64,000 nt of DNA from Haloterrigena alkaliphila (lineage in GTDB: Archaea > Halobacteriota > Halobacteria > Halobacteriales > Natrialbaceae), in the NCBI RefSeq assembly GCF_017352155.2, contig NZ_CP071462.1, positions 3,038,001 through 3,102,000 on the forward strand. The letters are read 5' to 3'. The translations under genes were made by a program, and so were the position numbers. Each line of letters starts with the position of its first letter. Within the stretch, counting starts at the first letter, position 1. Below the pieces are notes generated by a model, which was given only the letters and a program-made list of their open reading frames with translations, searched no databases and had not been told where the DNA came from. This document shows, piece after piece, positions 50,632-59,697 of the stretch.

Positions 50632-51585
50632 ATGCGCCACGATCACCTCATCACGAGCAAACAGCTCTCGCGGGAGGACATCGAGACCGTCCTCGACCGG
50701 GCGGCCGAGATCGACGCCGACCCGTCGGCCGTCGCCGACCGCCACGCGAACACGTTGCTCGGACTGCTCTTCTTCGAGCCGAGTACGCGGACGAAGATGA
50801 GCTTCGAGACCGCGATGAAACGCCTCGGGGGCGACGTCGTCGACATGGGTTCGGTCGAGTCCTCGAGCGTGAAGAAAGGGGAGACGCTCGCCGACACCGT
50901 CCGCGTCATCGAGGGGTACGCCGACGCGCTCGTCCTGCGCCATCCCAAGCAGGGGGCGGCGACGATGGCCAGCGAGTACGTCGACGTGCCGCTGTTGAAC
51001 GCGGGCGACGGAGCGGGCCACCACCCCACGCAGACGCTGCTGGATCTCTACACGATCCGGGAGAACGCCGGGCTGGACGACCTCACCGTCGGAATCATGG
51101 GCGATCTGAAGTACGGCCGGACCGTCCACTCGCTGGCCCACGCGCTGACGAACTTCGACGTCCGCCAGCACTTCGTCAGCCCGGAGAGCCTGCAGCTGCC
51201 CCGCGAGGTCGTCTACGACCTCCATCAGGCCGACGACGGCGCCGGAATCCGCGAACACGACTCGCTCGAGGAAGTCCTGCCGTCGCTGGACGTCCTCTAC
51301 GTGACCCGGATCCAGCGCGAGCGGTTCCCCGACGAGCAGGAGTACCAGAAGGTCGCCGGCGAGTACCAGATCGGCCCCGAGGACCTCGAGGCGGCGAGCG
51401 ACGACCTGACGATCATGCACCCGCTCCCGCGAGTCGACGAGATCGCGCCGGCGATCGACGAGACCGATCACGCGGCCTACTTCGATCAGGCCCACAACGG
51501 CGTCCCGGTTCGGATGGCGCTGCTCGATCTGTTTTTGAGCGACGACGGGGCCGGCGGCGCGCTCGGAGGTGATGGTGATGAGTGA
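50632..51585 (+). CDS. pyrB: Aspartate carbamoyltransferase catalytic subunit
   Basis: The enzyme (317 aa) condenses carbamoyl phosphate and aspartate in pyrimidine synthesis. Motifs: carbamoyl-phosphate loop [13 protein letters not shown] (about residue 46), [11 protein letters not shown] (about 80), [32 protein letters not shown] (about 128) and the closing [14 protein letters not shown] (about 262). Length and start agree with the family. The stop overlaps the start of pyrI by 8 bp, as in archaea that form the ATCase c6r6 holoenzyme. Confidence 0.97.
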   Translation: MRHDHLITSKQLSREDIETVLDRAAEIDADPSAVADRHANTLLGLLFFEPSTRTKMSFETAMKRLGGDVVDMGSVESSSVKKGETLADTVRVIEGYADALVLRHPKQGAATMASEYVDVPLLNAGDGAGHHPTQTLLDLYTIRENAGLDDLTVGIMGDLKYGRTVHSLAHALTNFDVRQHFVSPESLQLPREVVYDLHQADDGAGIREHDSLEEVLPSLDVLYVTRIQRERFPDEQEYQKVAGEYQIGPEDLEAASDDLTIMHPLPRVDEIAPAIDETDHAAYFDQAHNGVPVRMALLDLFLSDDGAGGALGGDGDE

Positions 51586-52066
51586 CGATCACGAGCACCA
51601 CGACGGGAACGACGATCACGAACTCCGGGTCAGCAAGATCCGCGACGGGACCGTGATCGACCACGTCCGCGGCGGGCAGGCGCTGAACGTGCTGGCGATT
51701 CTCGGCATCGACGGTAGCGAGGGCGAGGAGCTCTCGGTCGGGATGAACGTCCCCTCCGATCGACTCGGGCGCAAGGACATCGTGAAGGTCGAGGGGCGGG
51801 AACTCAGCCAGGACGAGGTCGACGTGCTCTCGTTGATCGCGCCGGACGCGACGATCAACATCGTCCGCGACTACGAGGTGATCGAGAAACACCGCGTCGA
51901 ACCCCCCGAGATCGTCGAAGGGGTGTTGTCCTGTCCCAACACCGGCTGTATCACGACCGGCGACGAACCGGTCACCTCCCGGTTCGAGGTGCTCGAGGAC
52001 GGCGTGCGCTGTAGCTACTGCGGGACGATCGCCCGGGAAGAACTCGCGTCGCTGATCGAAACCTGA
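51578..52066 (+). CDS. pyrI: Aspartate carbamoyltransferase regulatory subunit
   Basis: The product (162 aa) binds nucleotide effectors and the catalytic subunit. An N-terminal allosteric domain ([20 protein letters not shown], about residues 16-35; [11 protein letters not shown]) precedes the zinc domain with four Cys: CPNTGC (about 116) and CSYC (about 147). An acidic/His-rich leader ([14 protein letters not shown]) is an addition relative to bacterial PyrI. The ATG at 51578 starts within the pyrB coding region, so the two subunits are made in step. Confidence 0.96.
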   Translation: MSDDHEHHDGNDDHELRVSKIRDGTVIDHVRGGQALNVLAILGIDGSEGEELSVGMNVPSDRLGRKDIVKVEGRELSQDEVDVLSLIAPDATINIVRDYEVIEKHRVEPPEIVEGVLSCPNTGCITTGDEPVTSRFEVLEDGVRCSYCGTIAREELASLIET

Positions 52067-52259
52067 TCGGGTCGGTTACCGTCGATCGCCACGCGCACCC
52101 GCCATCGCATCGGCGTCGTCGGCTCTGCGGTACCATTGACGACTCGAGGCGACGCCGGAACGAGTTCGGTCCCGCGGGTCCCAACCGGCAAACCGTTCTT
52201 CATTTTGAGCGACGTATCCAGAATATCTAAGTGGATGCCGAGAGACCGTTCGGACGTAC

Positions 52260-52379
52260 ATGTCCCGTACAGTGAAAATCGTCATCGCCCTGTTCGTCAT
52301 CGCCGTCCTGTGGAAAGTCGTCTCGAGCGGCTCTTCCGACGTCGACATCGAAGAGGTCGAGTACGAACCGGTCGAATAA
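52260..52379 (+). CDS. Very small single-helix membrane protein (39 aa)
   Basis: ATG 52260 to TAA 52379 encodes MSRTVKIVIALFVIAVLWKV followed by VSSGSSDVDIEEVEYEPVE. The first 22 residues form one membrane helix preceded by basic residues; the rest is acidic, as in many haloarchaeal micropeptides. An AT-rich TATA-like AATATCTAAGTG lies about 30 bp upstream. It is too short for normal gene finders but has good codon bias. Function unknown. Confidence 0.6.
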   Translation: MSRTVKIVIALFVIAVLWKVVSSGSSDVDIEEVEYEPVE

Positions 52380-52515
52380 CCCCGCAAACAGATCGCTCGC
52401 CACCGCGACCGCGCGGGACGCGTCGTCTCCGCGCGGTCGAGCCGTCGGTGACCGTCCGCGGACGATCACCGGTCGATTCCGAACGGCTTACGGGCGCGGC
52501 ACCGTACTCCAAGGT

Positions 52516-53355
52516 ATGTACGGCGTCGTCACGCGCAACGCTGCGGAAGTCCGGTGGCCGGAGTTCGATCGCGGCTTCTACGAGGTCAAGGACGTCACCG
52601 GCCGGTCCGCCGAACCGATCGAAGACGGCGTGAACATGGTCTCCTGTTTCGGCGACAACGCCGCCGCGGACGCCGATCCGTCGCTGGTTCCCGTCGACGA
52701 CATGGGACGGCCGGCCGACCGGGAGCGGGAGTACTTCGACTGGGCCTACATCTGTCCCTCCCGCGAGGACTACCGCGAGGGCCTGTTCGACATCATCGAC
52801 GACTGCGTCGACGCGAACCCGGACGTCCGCCTCGACGACATCGGCTTTCCGCGGGCGGAGTACTGTCGCTGCGGCGTTTGCGAGCGGGAATTCGAGCGGA
52901 GCGAGTACGACGACCGCATGGAGTGGCGGGCGAGCGTCATCACGGCGTTCGTCGAAGACGCCGTCGACCGCATCCCCGGCGACGTCTACATGACGCTCTA
53001 CCCCGATCCCTACCCGGGCCACCTCTACGAACGGGCCGGCATCGACCTCGCGGCCGTCGAGGAGCACGTCGACGAGTTCGTCGTCCCCCTCTACGACACC
53101 GCCTACGAGACGACCTACTGGCTCGAGACCATCGCGAAGGGGTTCGAGAGCGCGCTCGAGACGCCGTTCGATATCGAGCTGTACGCGGTAAACGTCGACA
53201 TCGACAACCTGATTCACGCGATCGAAGTCGCGGAGAACTACGGCAACGACGTCTTCTTCGGCTACGAGGCCAGCAACGCGCGCGCCGCCCTGCGACGCAT
53301 GCGCGCCGACGACCGCGACGGCGTGACCCACGGCCAACCGGATTCGGAGTCCTGA
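52516..53355 (+). CDS. Haloarchaeal protein of unknown function, TIM-barrel-like
   Basis: The product (279 aa) begins MYGVVTRNAAEVRWPEFDRG and has alternating strand/helix segments: WAYICPSREDYREGLFDIID (about residues 76-95), LDDIGFPRAEYCRCGVCERE (about 113), GDVYMTLYPDPYPGHLYERA (about 155), FVVPLYDTAYETTYWLETIA and VFFGYEASNARAALRRM. The C-x-C-x2-C cluster (YCRCGVCE) may bind metal. The layout recalls glycoside-hydrolase-like barrels with invariant acidic residues, but I cannot name a substrate or family. No signal peptide, so it is cytoplasmic. Confidence 0.78.
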   Translation: MYGVVTRNAAEVRWPEFDRGFYEVKDVTGRSAEPIEDGVNMVSCFGDNAAADADPSLVPVDDMGRPADREREYFDWAYICPSREDYREGLFDIIDDCVDANPDVRLDDIGFPRAEYCRCGVCEREFERSEYDDRMEWRASVITAFVEDAVDRIPGDVYMTLYPDPYPGHLYERAGIDLAAVEEHVDEFVVPLYDTAYETTYWLETIAKGFESALETPFDIELYAVNVDIDNLIHAIEVAENYGNDVFFGYEASNARAALRRMRADDRDGVTHGQPDSES

Positions 53356-53519
53356 CACCTCACGGCGGTCCTCGAGGGGCGCCCTATCGGCCGATCGACG
53401 CGCTCGACACTCCGGACAGCCGGTGCGATCGACGAATCGGGAGCGGACGTGACCGCGAAAAAACGACTCGGCTCGAGAACCGACCGGGAGACGTCGGCGA
53501 ACGTCGACGGGACGACCGG

Positions 53520-54269
53520 CTATCGGGTGTCGCTGCCGATCGTATCGTCGTCGTCGGAGCGGCGGTCGTCATCGTCGCCCAGCAACGAATCGTCGTCATC
53601 GTCATCGTCGCCGATGAAGCCATCATCGTCGGAGCGGCTATCGTCGTCGCCGATCAGGCCGTCGTCGTCGGATCGGCGATCGTTGTCGTCCCCAATGAGA
53701 TCGTCGTCATTGGTGCCGCGATTGTCGTCGTCGCCGATCAGGCCATCGTCGTCCGAGCGGCGGTCGTTGTCGTCACCGATCAGCGAACCGTCGTCGCTGT
53801 CGTCACCGATCAGCCCATCGTCATCGGAGCGGCGATCGTTGTCATCTCCTATCAGGGAATCGTCGTCATTGTCGTCACCGATAAGGCCGTCATCGTCGGA
53901 GCGACGGTCGTCGTCGCCGATCAGGTCATCGTCGCCGCGGTCGGTACCGGTATCGGTCGTTCCCGTCGCGCCCGCGTCGAGGTCGGTCGTGCCACCGGCG
54001 CTCGTCGCGCCGCCGCCGGCGCTGCTCGAGAGTTCGCTCTCGAGGCGGACCTCGTCGTCCGTTACGCGGGCTACCGACTCCTCCTGGAGCGGGTAGGAGT
54101 CTTCGTCGGTGCCGCCCCAGCCGAGTTTAGCCTTGATCGTGTCTGTAATTCCGGGGTCCGGTTCGACGTGTGCTGTGCCGTGTTCGACGTCCGCGATGAG
54201 GCCGACCTCGTCGCCGTTCGCGTTGACGACGGTCTTGCCGACGTCGTCGTCGGTAAACTGTGGAGACAT
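53520..54269 (-). CDS. PRC-barrel-like protein with long acidic repeat tail
   Basis: The product (249 aa) has an N-terminal domain (residues 1-78, FTDDDVGKTVVNANGDEVGL, ADVEHGTAHVEPDPGITDTI, VARVTDDEVRLE) that fits haloarchaeal PRC-barrel/DUF2171-type proteins. From residue 112 to the end the chain consists of about ten units built on SDDDGLIGDD and RRSDDD, almost only Asp, Gly, Leu, Ile, Ser and Arg. Such a tail would be disordered, strongly anionic and able to bind Ca(II) or Mg(II). DNA repeats within the gene (positions 53570-53940) suggest expansion by slippage. Confidence 0.8.
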   Translation of the reverse strand: MSPQFTDDDVGKTVVNANGDEVGLIADVEHGTAHVEPDPGITDTIKAKLGWGGTDEDSYPLQEESVARVTDDEVRLESELSSSAGGGATSAGGTTDLDAGATGTTDTGTDRGDDDLIGDDDRRSDDDGLIGDDNDDDSLIGDDNDRRSDDDGLIGDDSDDGSLIGDDNDRRSDDDGLIGDDDNRGTNDDDLIGDDNDRRSDDDGLIGDDDSRSDDDGFIGDDDDDDDSLLGDDDDRRSDDDDTIGSDTR

Positions 54270-54362
54270 TGCATTCTACTAGTATGACAACAAAAAGGAT
54301 GATTGTGGTGCTTGCGGTGGCTTGCGGCCCGAGTGACGGAAAATTGATGATTCGACGCCGGC

Positions 54363-55130
54363 TCAGGTGTCGAAATCGGGCTCTCGGTCCTCGAGGAAGG
54401 CGGCGACGCCTTCGGCGTGGTCGTCGGAGGTACGGGCCTGCACCTGGACGAGGTTCTCGTAGTCCAGCGCCTCCGACCAGTGGCGGCCGAGGTTCTCGTG
54501 CATCGCTCCCTTCATCATGCCGATGGTTTCGGTCGGCCGGCGGCGAAGTTGCTCGAGGGTCTCGTCGACCCGGTCGTCGAGTTCGTCGGCGGGAACCGCC
54601 TCGTTGAGCAAGTCGAGATCGGCCGCCCGCTCGGCGTCGAAGAACTCGCCGGTAAAGGCGAGCTTCTTGGCGGCCCGCAGGCCGACGATGCGGGGCAGCA
54701 TGAACGTGCCGCCGGTGTCGGGAATCAGGCCGATCCGGACGAACGCACAGGAGAAGGTCGCGTCCGCGGCGGCGTAGGCGATGTCGGCCAGCGCGACGAT
54801 CGACAACCCGGCGCCGATGGCGTCGCCGTTGACCTTCGCGACGATCGGGACGGGGCACTCGAGCATCGCCTCGACGACGCGACCGAAACTCTCCTCGACC
54901 TCCGTGTAGGCCTCGCGGGTCGTCTCGGGCTGCTCGGAGAGCGACTCGAGGTCGCCGCCGGCGCTGAACGCGTCGCCCTCGCCGGTGATGACGATCGCGT
55001 CGTACGCCGCGGGAGAGGCGTCCTCGATGGTGTCGGCCAGCGTTACGGCGATCTCTTTCGTCATGGCGTTGAGCGCAGCCGGTCGGTCGAACGCGATCCG
55101 GAGGACGTCGTCCTCGCTATCGACGTGCAT
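54363..55130 (-). CDS. Enoyl-CoA hydratase/isomerase family protein, PaaG-like
   Basis: The product (255 aa) is a crotonase-fold protein: oxyanion segments EGDAFSAGGDLESLSE (about residue 52) and NGDAIGAGLSIVALAD (about 102), and the active-site stretch FVRIGLIPDTGGTFMLPRIV (about 128-147). As in PaaG, the first catalytic Glu is missing and Asp stands at the second place, favouring double-bond isomerisation over hydration. It is probably part of beta-oxidation or aromatic-acid breakdown but has no pathway neighbours here. Start ATG 55130. Confidence 0.88.
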   Translation of the reverse strand: MHVDSEDDVLRIAFDRPAALNAMTKEIAVTLADTIEDASPAAYDAIVITGEGDAFSAGGDLESLSEQPETTREAYTEVEESFGRVVEAMLECPVPIVAKVNGDAIGAGLSIVALADIAYAAADATFSCAFVRIGLIPDTGGTFMLPRIVGLRAAKKLAFTGEFFDAERAADLDLLNEAVPADELDDRVDETLEQLRRRPTETIGMMKGAMHENLGRHWSEALDYENLVQVQARTSDDHAEGVAAFLEDREPDFDT

Positions 55131-55350
55131 ACTCGAGGATCGTCCGCCGGATTCTTAACGGTAGTTGGTACGTCGGCTTCGGACGACCCGAGCGCATTCG
55201 GAACGCTGCGGCGCGGAGATGGCTCTCGGAGGAACTAAAACGGCTATCCGGACGCCAACGCTGGGAACGGCGACGTCGGTGCGAAAACATCGAGCGTGTC
55301 CGGGACCGAGTTGGACGGACCCGAGACGGCGTGACGGCACTGCGGCCGCG

Positions 55351-56019
55351 TCAGTTCGAGGGGACCGGGGGTGCGACGGTCTCGTCCTCGGAAACGTTCA
55401 GTTCCGAGGTGACCAGCGCGCGGTAGGCCCGGCGGAGTCGCTCCGAGAGGGCCTGGTGGGAGATGCCCAGTTCCTCGGACAGTTCCTGCATCGATACCTC
55501 GCGGGGGATCTCGAAGTAGCCGTGGTCGATGGCCGCGACGAGCGTTTCGTACTGTCGAGCGGTGAGGCCACACTGGCTGTGGGTCTCTTCCTCGAGGTCG
55601 AACAGGCGAACGATCGTCGGCGTGACGTCCGCCTCGTCGAGGCGGTCGTACAGCGAACTGACGCCCTCCCGCTCGGCAAACCGGATACTCAACAGCCACG
55701 TTTCTCCCGAGGCCGAGGCGCTCAGCACCGTGCCGCCCTTCTCCAGGACCAGTTCGAAGACGTCGACGGCGTCGGGTTCGAACTCGATGTCGTAGAGCCA
55801 GCGGTCGTCCTCGCTGTTGATCAGCGAGTACGCCCCGATGGCGGACGCATCGTCGAGCGCCGTCTCGATCTCGTCCTGCGAGGGGCCCGAAAGCCAGAGC
55901 CCGTGGCCGCTCGAGGCGATCACCCGCTCCATTTCACAGGTCAGTGACGGTACGGCCTCGAACAGTTCGCCGGTCCCGGTTCCGTCCGCCGGAATCTCGA
56001 TGTCTGCGATCGATGTCAT
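55351..56019 (-). CDS. Bat/HTH-10-family transcriptional regulator
   Basis: The product (222 aa) has a C-terminal HTH-10 (bacterio-opsin activator) DNA-binding domain: LTARQYETLVAAIDHGYFEI (about residues 152-171), then VSMQELSEELGISHQALSER (about 176-195). The N-terminal 140 residues form the GAF-and-HTH-10-associated sensor-like region (WLYDIEFEPDAVDVFELVLE, WLLSIRFAEREGVSSLYDRL). No known ligand. It lies downstream of the molybdenum-module genes in the same direction with a gap of 133 bp, so control of that module is possible but unproven. Confidence 0.9.
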   Translation of the reverse strand: MTSIADIEIPADGTGTGELFEAVPSLTCEMERVIASSGHGLWLSGPSQDEIETALDDASAIGAYSLINSEDDRWLYDIEFEPDAVDVFELVLEKGGTVLSASASGETWLLSIRFAEREGVSSLYDRLDEADVTPTIVRLFDLEEETHSQCGLTARQYETLVAAIDHGYFEIPREVSMQELSEELGISHQALSERLRRAYRALVTSELNVSEDETVAPPVPSN

Positions 56020-56152
56020 GAGTCTCAACTGTGGATACGACGGGATGTCCAATAACCCCGTTTCCAAAGAGATTAGCGACGATGAAGTCGAATTTCAGTA
56101 TCTAAAGTCTGTACCGAATCGATGTATTTCGTCCGAGGAAATCATTATAGTG

Positions 56153-57016
56153 TCAGTAGCGGCCGGAGCGCCCGACCAGCAGGTGGACGAGGCCGACGAC
56201 CACGACCGTGATCGCGAGCAACGCCAGCGCGATCGGGACGATCGCCTCGAGTCCCCGGGAGATCCGCAACACCTCGATCCGGGTCGGCATCGTCCGGGGG
56301 TTGTAGGCGACCATCGTGGTGGCGCCGAACTCGCCGATCGCGCGCACGAACGTCAGGACGATGCCGGCGGCGATGGCGTTACGCGCGAGCGGCAGCGAGA
56401 CCCGTCGCGCCGTCTCGATGCGACCGTGGCCGAGCGTTCGGGCGGCCTCCTCGAGGCGCGGGTCGACGTCGTCGAACCCGGCGCGGGCGGTGACGACGAG
56501 AAACGGGGCGGCGACGAACGTCTGGGCGAGGATCACGCCGGCGTAGCTGTCGGTCAGCGGGACGCCGAGCGCCGCCGCCGCGGCGCCGATCGGGGTGTGG
56601 CGCCCGGCGACGGTCAGCAACATGACGCCGCCCACGATCGGCGGCAGGACGAGCGGCAGGAGAACGGCGGCCTCGACGAGGCGTTTCCCGCGGAAGGTGG
56701 CCCGCGAGAGGACGTACGCGAGCGGGACGCCGAGGACGGTCGCGATCGCCGTCGAGATCGACGCCGTCACCAGCGAGGTTCCGATCGCGTCTCGAGTCGC
56801 CGGCTCGCCCAGCCCGTCGAGCACGTCGGCCGAACCGACCTGCCCGAAGAAGAGCGCGAAGGGGACGACGAAGTACGCGAGCAATACGGCCGCCAGCAGC
56901 GCAGGGATTGCCATCCCGCCGGTCAGTCGCTCGAGGGCGTTCCCGCCCGCCGTAGCCGCGTTCGGGGGTCGATTCGTGCCACCGTTCGTCTCGGCCGTCT
57001 GCGAGCCGTCGGTCAC
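56153..57016 (-). CDS. Tungstate/molybdate-type ABC transporter permease
   Basis: The product (287 aa) is a type I importer permease with about six helices. The EAA loop FDDVDPRLEEAARTLGHGRI (about residues 175-194) followed by RAIGEFGATTMVAYNPRTMP (about 225) is typical of molybdate/tungstate permeases (ModB/WtpB). Residues 1-30 are a polar Thr/Asn/Gly leader. The start is the GTG at 57016, which overlaps the upstream stop by 4 bases (GTGA). No ATP-binding gene follows; the next gene is the Bat regulator. Confidence 0.9.
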   Translation of the reverse strand: MTDGSQTAETNGGTNRPPNAATAGGNALERLTGGMAIPALLAAVLLAYFVVPFALFFGQVGSADVLDGLGEPATRDAIGTSLVTASISTAIATVLGVPLAYVLSRATFRGKRLVEAAVLLPLVLPPIVGGVMLLTVAGRHTPIGAAAAALGVPLTDSYAGVILAQTFVAAPFLVVTARAGFDDVDPRLEEAARTLGHGRIETARRVSLPLARNAIAAGIVLTFVRAIGEFGATTMVAYNPRTMPTRIEVLRISRGLEAIVPIALALLAITVVVVGLVHLLVGRSGRY

Positions 57017-57984
57017 GGTTCGATCGCCTCCGGGGCGGCGCCGTGGAGTCGGGGAAGCGACCCGCCGACGCGCAGGCCGTGCTCCTCGAGCAGCGCCGGT
57101 CGCTCCAGCAGGAAGGAGACGAACTCGCGGCCGTACTCGGGAGCATCGGCGTCGGTGGCGACCGTCGCGTTGTAGACCGCGGGTCGCCCCTCGATCGTCC
57201 GTCCCTCGTCGGTCGTGTACGTCGCCTCGGCGTACTGCGACGCGTATTCCGGATTCGCGAAGTTGTAGGCGTCCGGCAGCGAGCGGAAGGGGAGGTCGTG
57301 GTCGAGGGCCATGTTCCGGTAGGTAACCGCGCAGGCCCGCGTGCCGGATTCGACGCCCGTGAGCAACTGCGGTTCGTCGGGAACCAGCGCGACGCGTTCG
57401 AGCATCGCGTCGCGAAATTCCTCGAGGCCCTCGGCCCGTTCGACGAGTTCGAACAGGTGGACGGCGCGGTAGCCCAGCGGATCCAGATCGGGGTCGCTGA
57501 TCGCGACGTCGCCCGCGTCGGCGTCGGCGAACGCCTCGTACCACGGCTCGTCGCTATCGAGTCGCGCGCCGAGGTCGGTCTCGGGAGCGTACGCGATGCC
57601 GACCTCGTTGGCCGCGAAGGTCACGTCCCAGTCGGCCTGCTGGGGATAGAGCCGATCCCGCAGCAGTTGCGCGTCGGCGCTGACGACCACGTCGGGGTGT
57701 TTGGTCCCCTCCTCGAGCAGTCGCATGACGGCGTTCGAGCCGTGGTACTCCCCTCCGTAGCTGACGTCCTGCGCCGCCTCGAACGCCGGACCGACGTGTT
57801 CCTCGAGGACGACGGCGAGGCTCCCCGCCGCGAGGACGCGGACCCGGTCCGACGAGCCGAGACAGCCCGCGACGCCGACGAGTCCCGCGACCGCAGACCC
57901 TGCGGCAGCGAGGAACGAACGGCGTCCACGGGAGTGGGGCCCGAGTCCGGGTGTCGCTCCGGACGCGCCGTCGTCACTCTTCAT
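57013..57984 (-). CDS. Tungstate/molybdate-type ABC transporter binding protein (Tat lipoprotein)
   Basis: The product (323 aa) is a WtpA/ModA-like periplasmic-binding-protein fold receptor for an oxyanion. The N-terminus carries a Tat signal RRSFLAAAGSAVAGLVGVAG with lipobox Cys, so it is exported folded and membrane-anchored. Ligand-side segments are VRVLAAGSLAVVLEEHVGPA, VVVSADAQLLRDRLYPQQ, FAANEVGIAYAPETDLG and ISDPDLDPLGYRAVHLFELV, the WtpA pattern. The ATG at 57984 gives MKSDDGASG. Tungstate versus molybdate cannot be decided. It is encoded directly ahead of the permease and after mobB. Confidence 0.88.
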   Translation of the reverse strand: MKSDDGASGATPGLGPHSRGRRSFLAAAGSAVAGLVGVAGCLGSSDRVRVLAAGSLAVVLEEHVGPAFEAAQDVSYGGEYHGSNAVMRLLEEGTKHPDVVVSADAQLLRDRLYPQQADWDVTFAANEVGIAYAPETDLGARLDSDEPWYEAFADADAGDVAISDPDLDPLGYRAVHLFELVERAEGLEEFRDAMLERVALVPDEPQLLTGVESGTRACAVTYRNMALDHDLPFRSLPDAYNFANPEYASQYAEATYTTDEGRTIEGRPAVYNATVATDADAPEYGREFVSFLLERPALLEEHGLRVGGSLPRLHGAAPEAIEP

Positions 57985-58150
57985 ACGTTCCCCTCGACTT
58001 CCCACGTCAATATAACTGGTTTCCGTTCCAACCTTGTGGGAACATAACCGGAATTGGTTTCGGTGGTGGGTGAGTGCGCCTTCGGTCAGTGGTCTCGACT
58101 CCGCTCGTCGACTGCCGGCAATAGCACCGATCAGTCGCAATCAGTCACGA

Positions 58151-58672
58151 TCAGTCGCGATCGACGAGGGGCTCGAGGCCCCGAATCGCCGCGACGAGGG
58201 CGTCGACGTCGTCCTCGCCGCGGCCGATCACGTCACCGCCGACGGCCGCGGGTTCGCGGTCGCCGACGAGGACGGTCGGCAGCGGCGCAGCGGAGAACCC
58301 CTCGACGACGACGAACGCGTACCCCTGCCGCTCGAGTCGCGTGAGCGTACTTCCCAGCGCCCGGATTTCGGGATCCTCGGACTCGAGGAGCGCTGTGCCG
58401 TCGGGTCGATCCGGCGGGTCGCGCTTGCCGTGCGTGCTGATATCGAACGTCAGCTCGGGAGTGATGCCGACCACGGTGTCGGCCCCGGCGGTCCGGTGGC
58501 GGTGCGTGTCGGTCCCCGGCGTGTCGATTTCGATATCGTGGTGGATCGACTTGACCGTCGCGACGCGACCGTGCTCGCTCAGTCGCGAGACGAGTTCCTC
58601 GACGAGCGTCGTCTTCCCCGAATCGCTCGGGCCGGCGAGACAGACGACGCGGAACGGAGCGTTTCGGTTCAT
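58151..58672 (-). CDS. mobB: Molybdopterin-guanine dinucleotide adapter MobB
   Basis: The product (173 aa) is a P-loop GTPase-like adapter that assists attachment of GMP to molybdopterin. Walker A is CLAGPSDSGKTTLVEELVSR (about residues 11-30); downstream ATVKSIHHDIEIDTPGTDTH (about 42) is the conserved MobB segment, and GYAFVVVEGFSAAPLPTVLV (about 115) the Walker B-like region. Length matches the family. It lies between the chaperone and the Mo/W importer, so the whole cluster serves one molybdoenzyme. The ATG at 58672 is preferred to one three codons upstream. Confidence 0.92.
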   Translation of the reverse strand: MNRNAPFRVVCLAGPSDSGKTTLVEELVSRLSEHGRVATVKSIHHDIEIDTPGTDTHRHRTAGADTVVGITPELTFDISTHGKRDPPDRPDGTALLESEDPEIRALGSTLTRLERQGYAFVVVEGFSAAPLPTVLVGDREPAAVGGDVIGRGEDDVDALVAAIRGLEPLVDRD

Positions 58673-58797
58673 CGCTAGCACAGTCGGGTCGGTGAGACGG
58701 ACGGGAAACTCGTTCGAACGGACGATCGGGGTTCGCGGCTGCGACGGCTGCGACTGCCGATCCGAACGGGGCGGATTCGGTCCTGCGCCCGCTGTCG

Positions 58798-59628
58798 TCA
58801 GTACGGCCCGTCGCGATCCCCCATCGGGAACTGCTGCGTCCCCGACCGCGGCTGCTTGGGCGGTCGTCCGCCCTCGGCCGACGACGGGTTCGAACCACAG
58901 GTCCCGCAGCGGAAGTCGCCGTCACCGCCGCCGGTGAGCCCCTCGGTCGGGGCCGGCGGCTCCTCGGGGAAGACGTTCGGCTCGACGCCGAACCGGTCGG
59001 CGTCGGCCTCGACGAGCGCCACGACCAGGTCAGCGAGCGCTCGGTAGAACGCGTCGTCGGCGCCCTCGTGGACGGTATCGCGGAATCGCGGGAGCCACCG
59101 TCCGGGGTGGTCCTCGAGGAAGTCGGCCTGCGCGTTCGTCACGACGTCGACGCCCGCCTGATCGCCGGTTCGCTCGAGGTAGGCCGTCTGCAGGGCCAGG
59201 TGGGAGACGAACTCGAGTTCGATACAGAGGTGATCGACCCGTTCGCGGTTGCCCGCCTCGAGTTCGAGGTCGAACGCGCCGTAGAAACCGGCGATATCGG
59301 CGAGCGCGTCGGTGCTCGTCACGAGCGTCCCCGGCCCGTACTCGACCTCGTACTGCTGAATCTCGCCGCCCTGCTCGAAGCCGAACAGCATGGCGTACCT
59401 CGAGTAGCAGTCTTCGATCTCGTCGGCGTCGTCGGGGCTCTCGGCGGCGACCGTCTCGGCGTGGTCGCGCAGTCGGTCGTCCTCGAGGGCCGCGGCGGAC
59501 TCGACGAGTTGCTCGTCGAACTCGTCAGATCGCATCGCCTCGCGGAGGTCGTCGGTCGGTCGGTCGAACGCCATCGACGCGAGCTTGTACAGCCGCGCGC
59601 GGTGGACGTGGTGTTCTGGGTCTGCCAT
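58798..59628 (-). CDS. TorD/NarJ-type maturation chaperone
   Basis: The product (276 aa) is an all-helical TorD/DmsD/NarJ-family chaperone that binds the catalytic subunit and aids cofactor insertion. The N-terminal ARLYKLASMAFDRPTDDLRE (about residues 11-30) and the central YSRYAMLFGF and YEVEYGPG segments are typical, as is HLCIELEFVSHLALQTAYLE (about 130). A C-terminal extension contains CGTCGSNPSSAEGG, a C-x2-C pair not usual in the family that may bind metal. It lies 69 bp after the Fe-S subunit gene. Confidence 0.88.
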   Translation of the reverse strand: MADPEHHVHRARLYKLASMAFDRPTDDLREAMRSDEFDEQLVESAAALEDDRLRDHAETVAAESPDDADEIEDCYSRYAMLFGFEQGGEIQQYEVEYGPGTLVTSTDALADIAGFYGAFDLELEAGNRERVDHLCIELEFVSHLALQTAYLERTGDQAGVDVVTNAQADFLEDHPGRWLPRFRDTVHEGADDAFYRALADLVVALVEADADRFGVEPNVFPEEPPAPTEGLTGGGDGDFRCGTCGSNPSSAEGGRPPKQPRSGTQQFPMGDRDGPY

Positions 59629-59697
59629 TGGTGGATCGGTGTGTGTCGGTGTCTGGTTGTGTTGCCAGGCGGTCCCGGCGGTATCGCGCTTCGGCCG

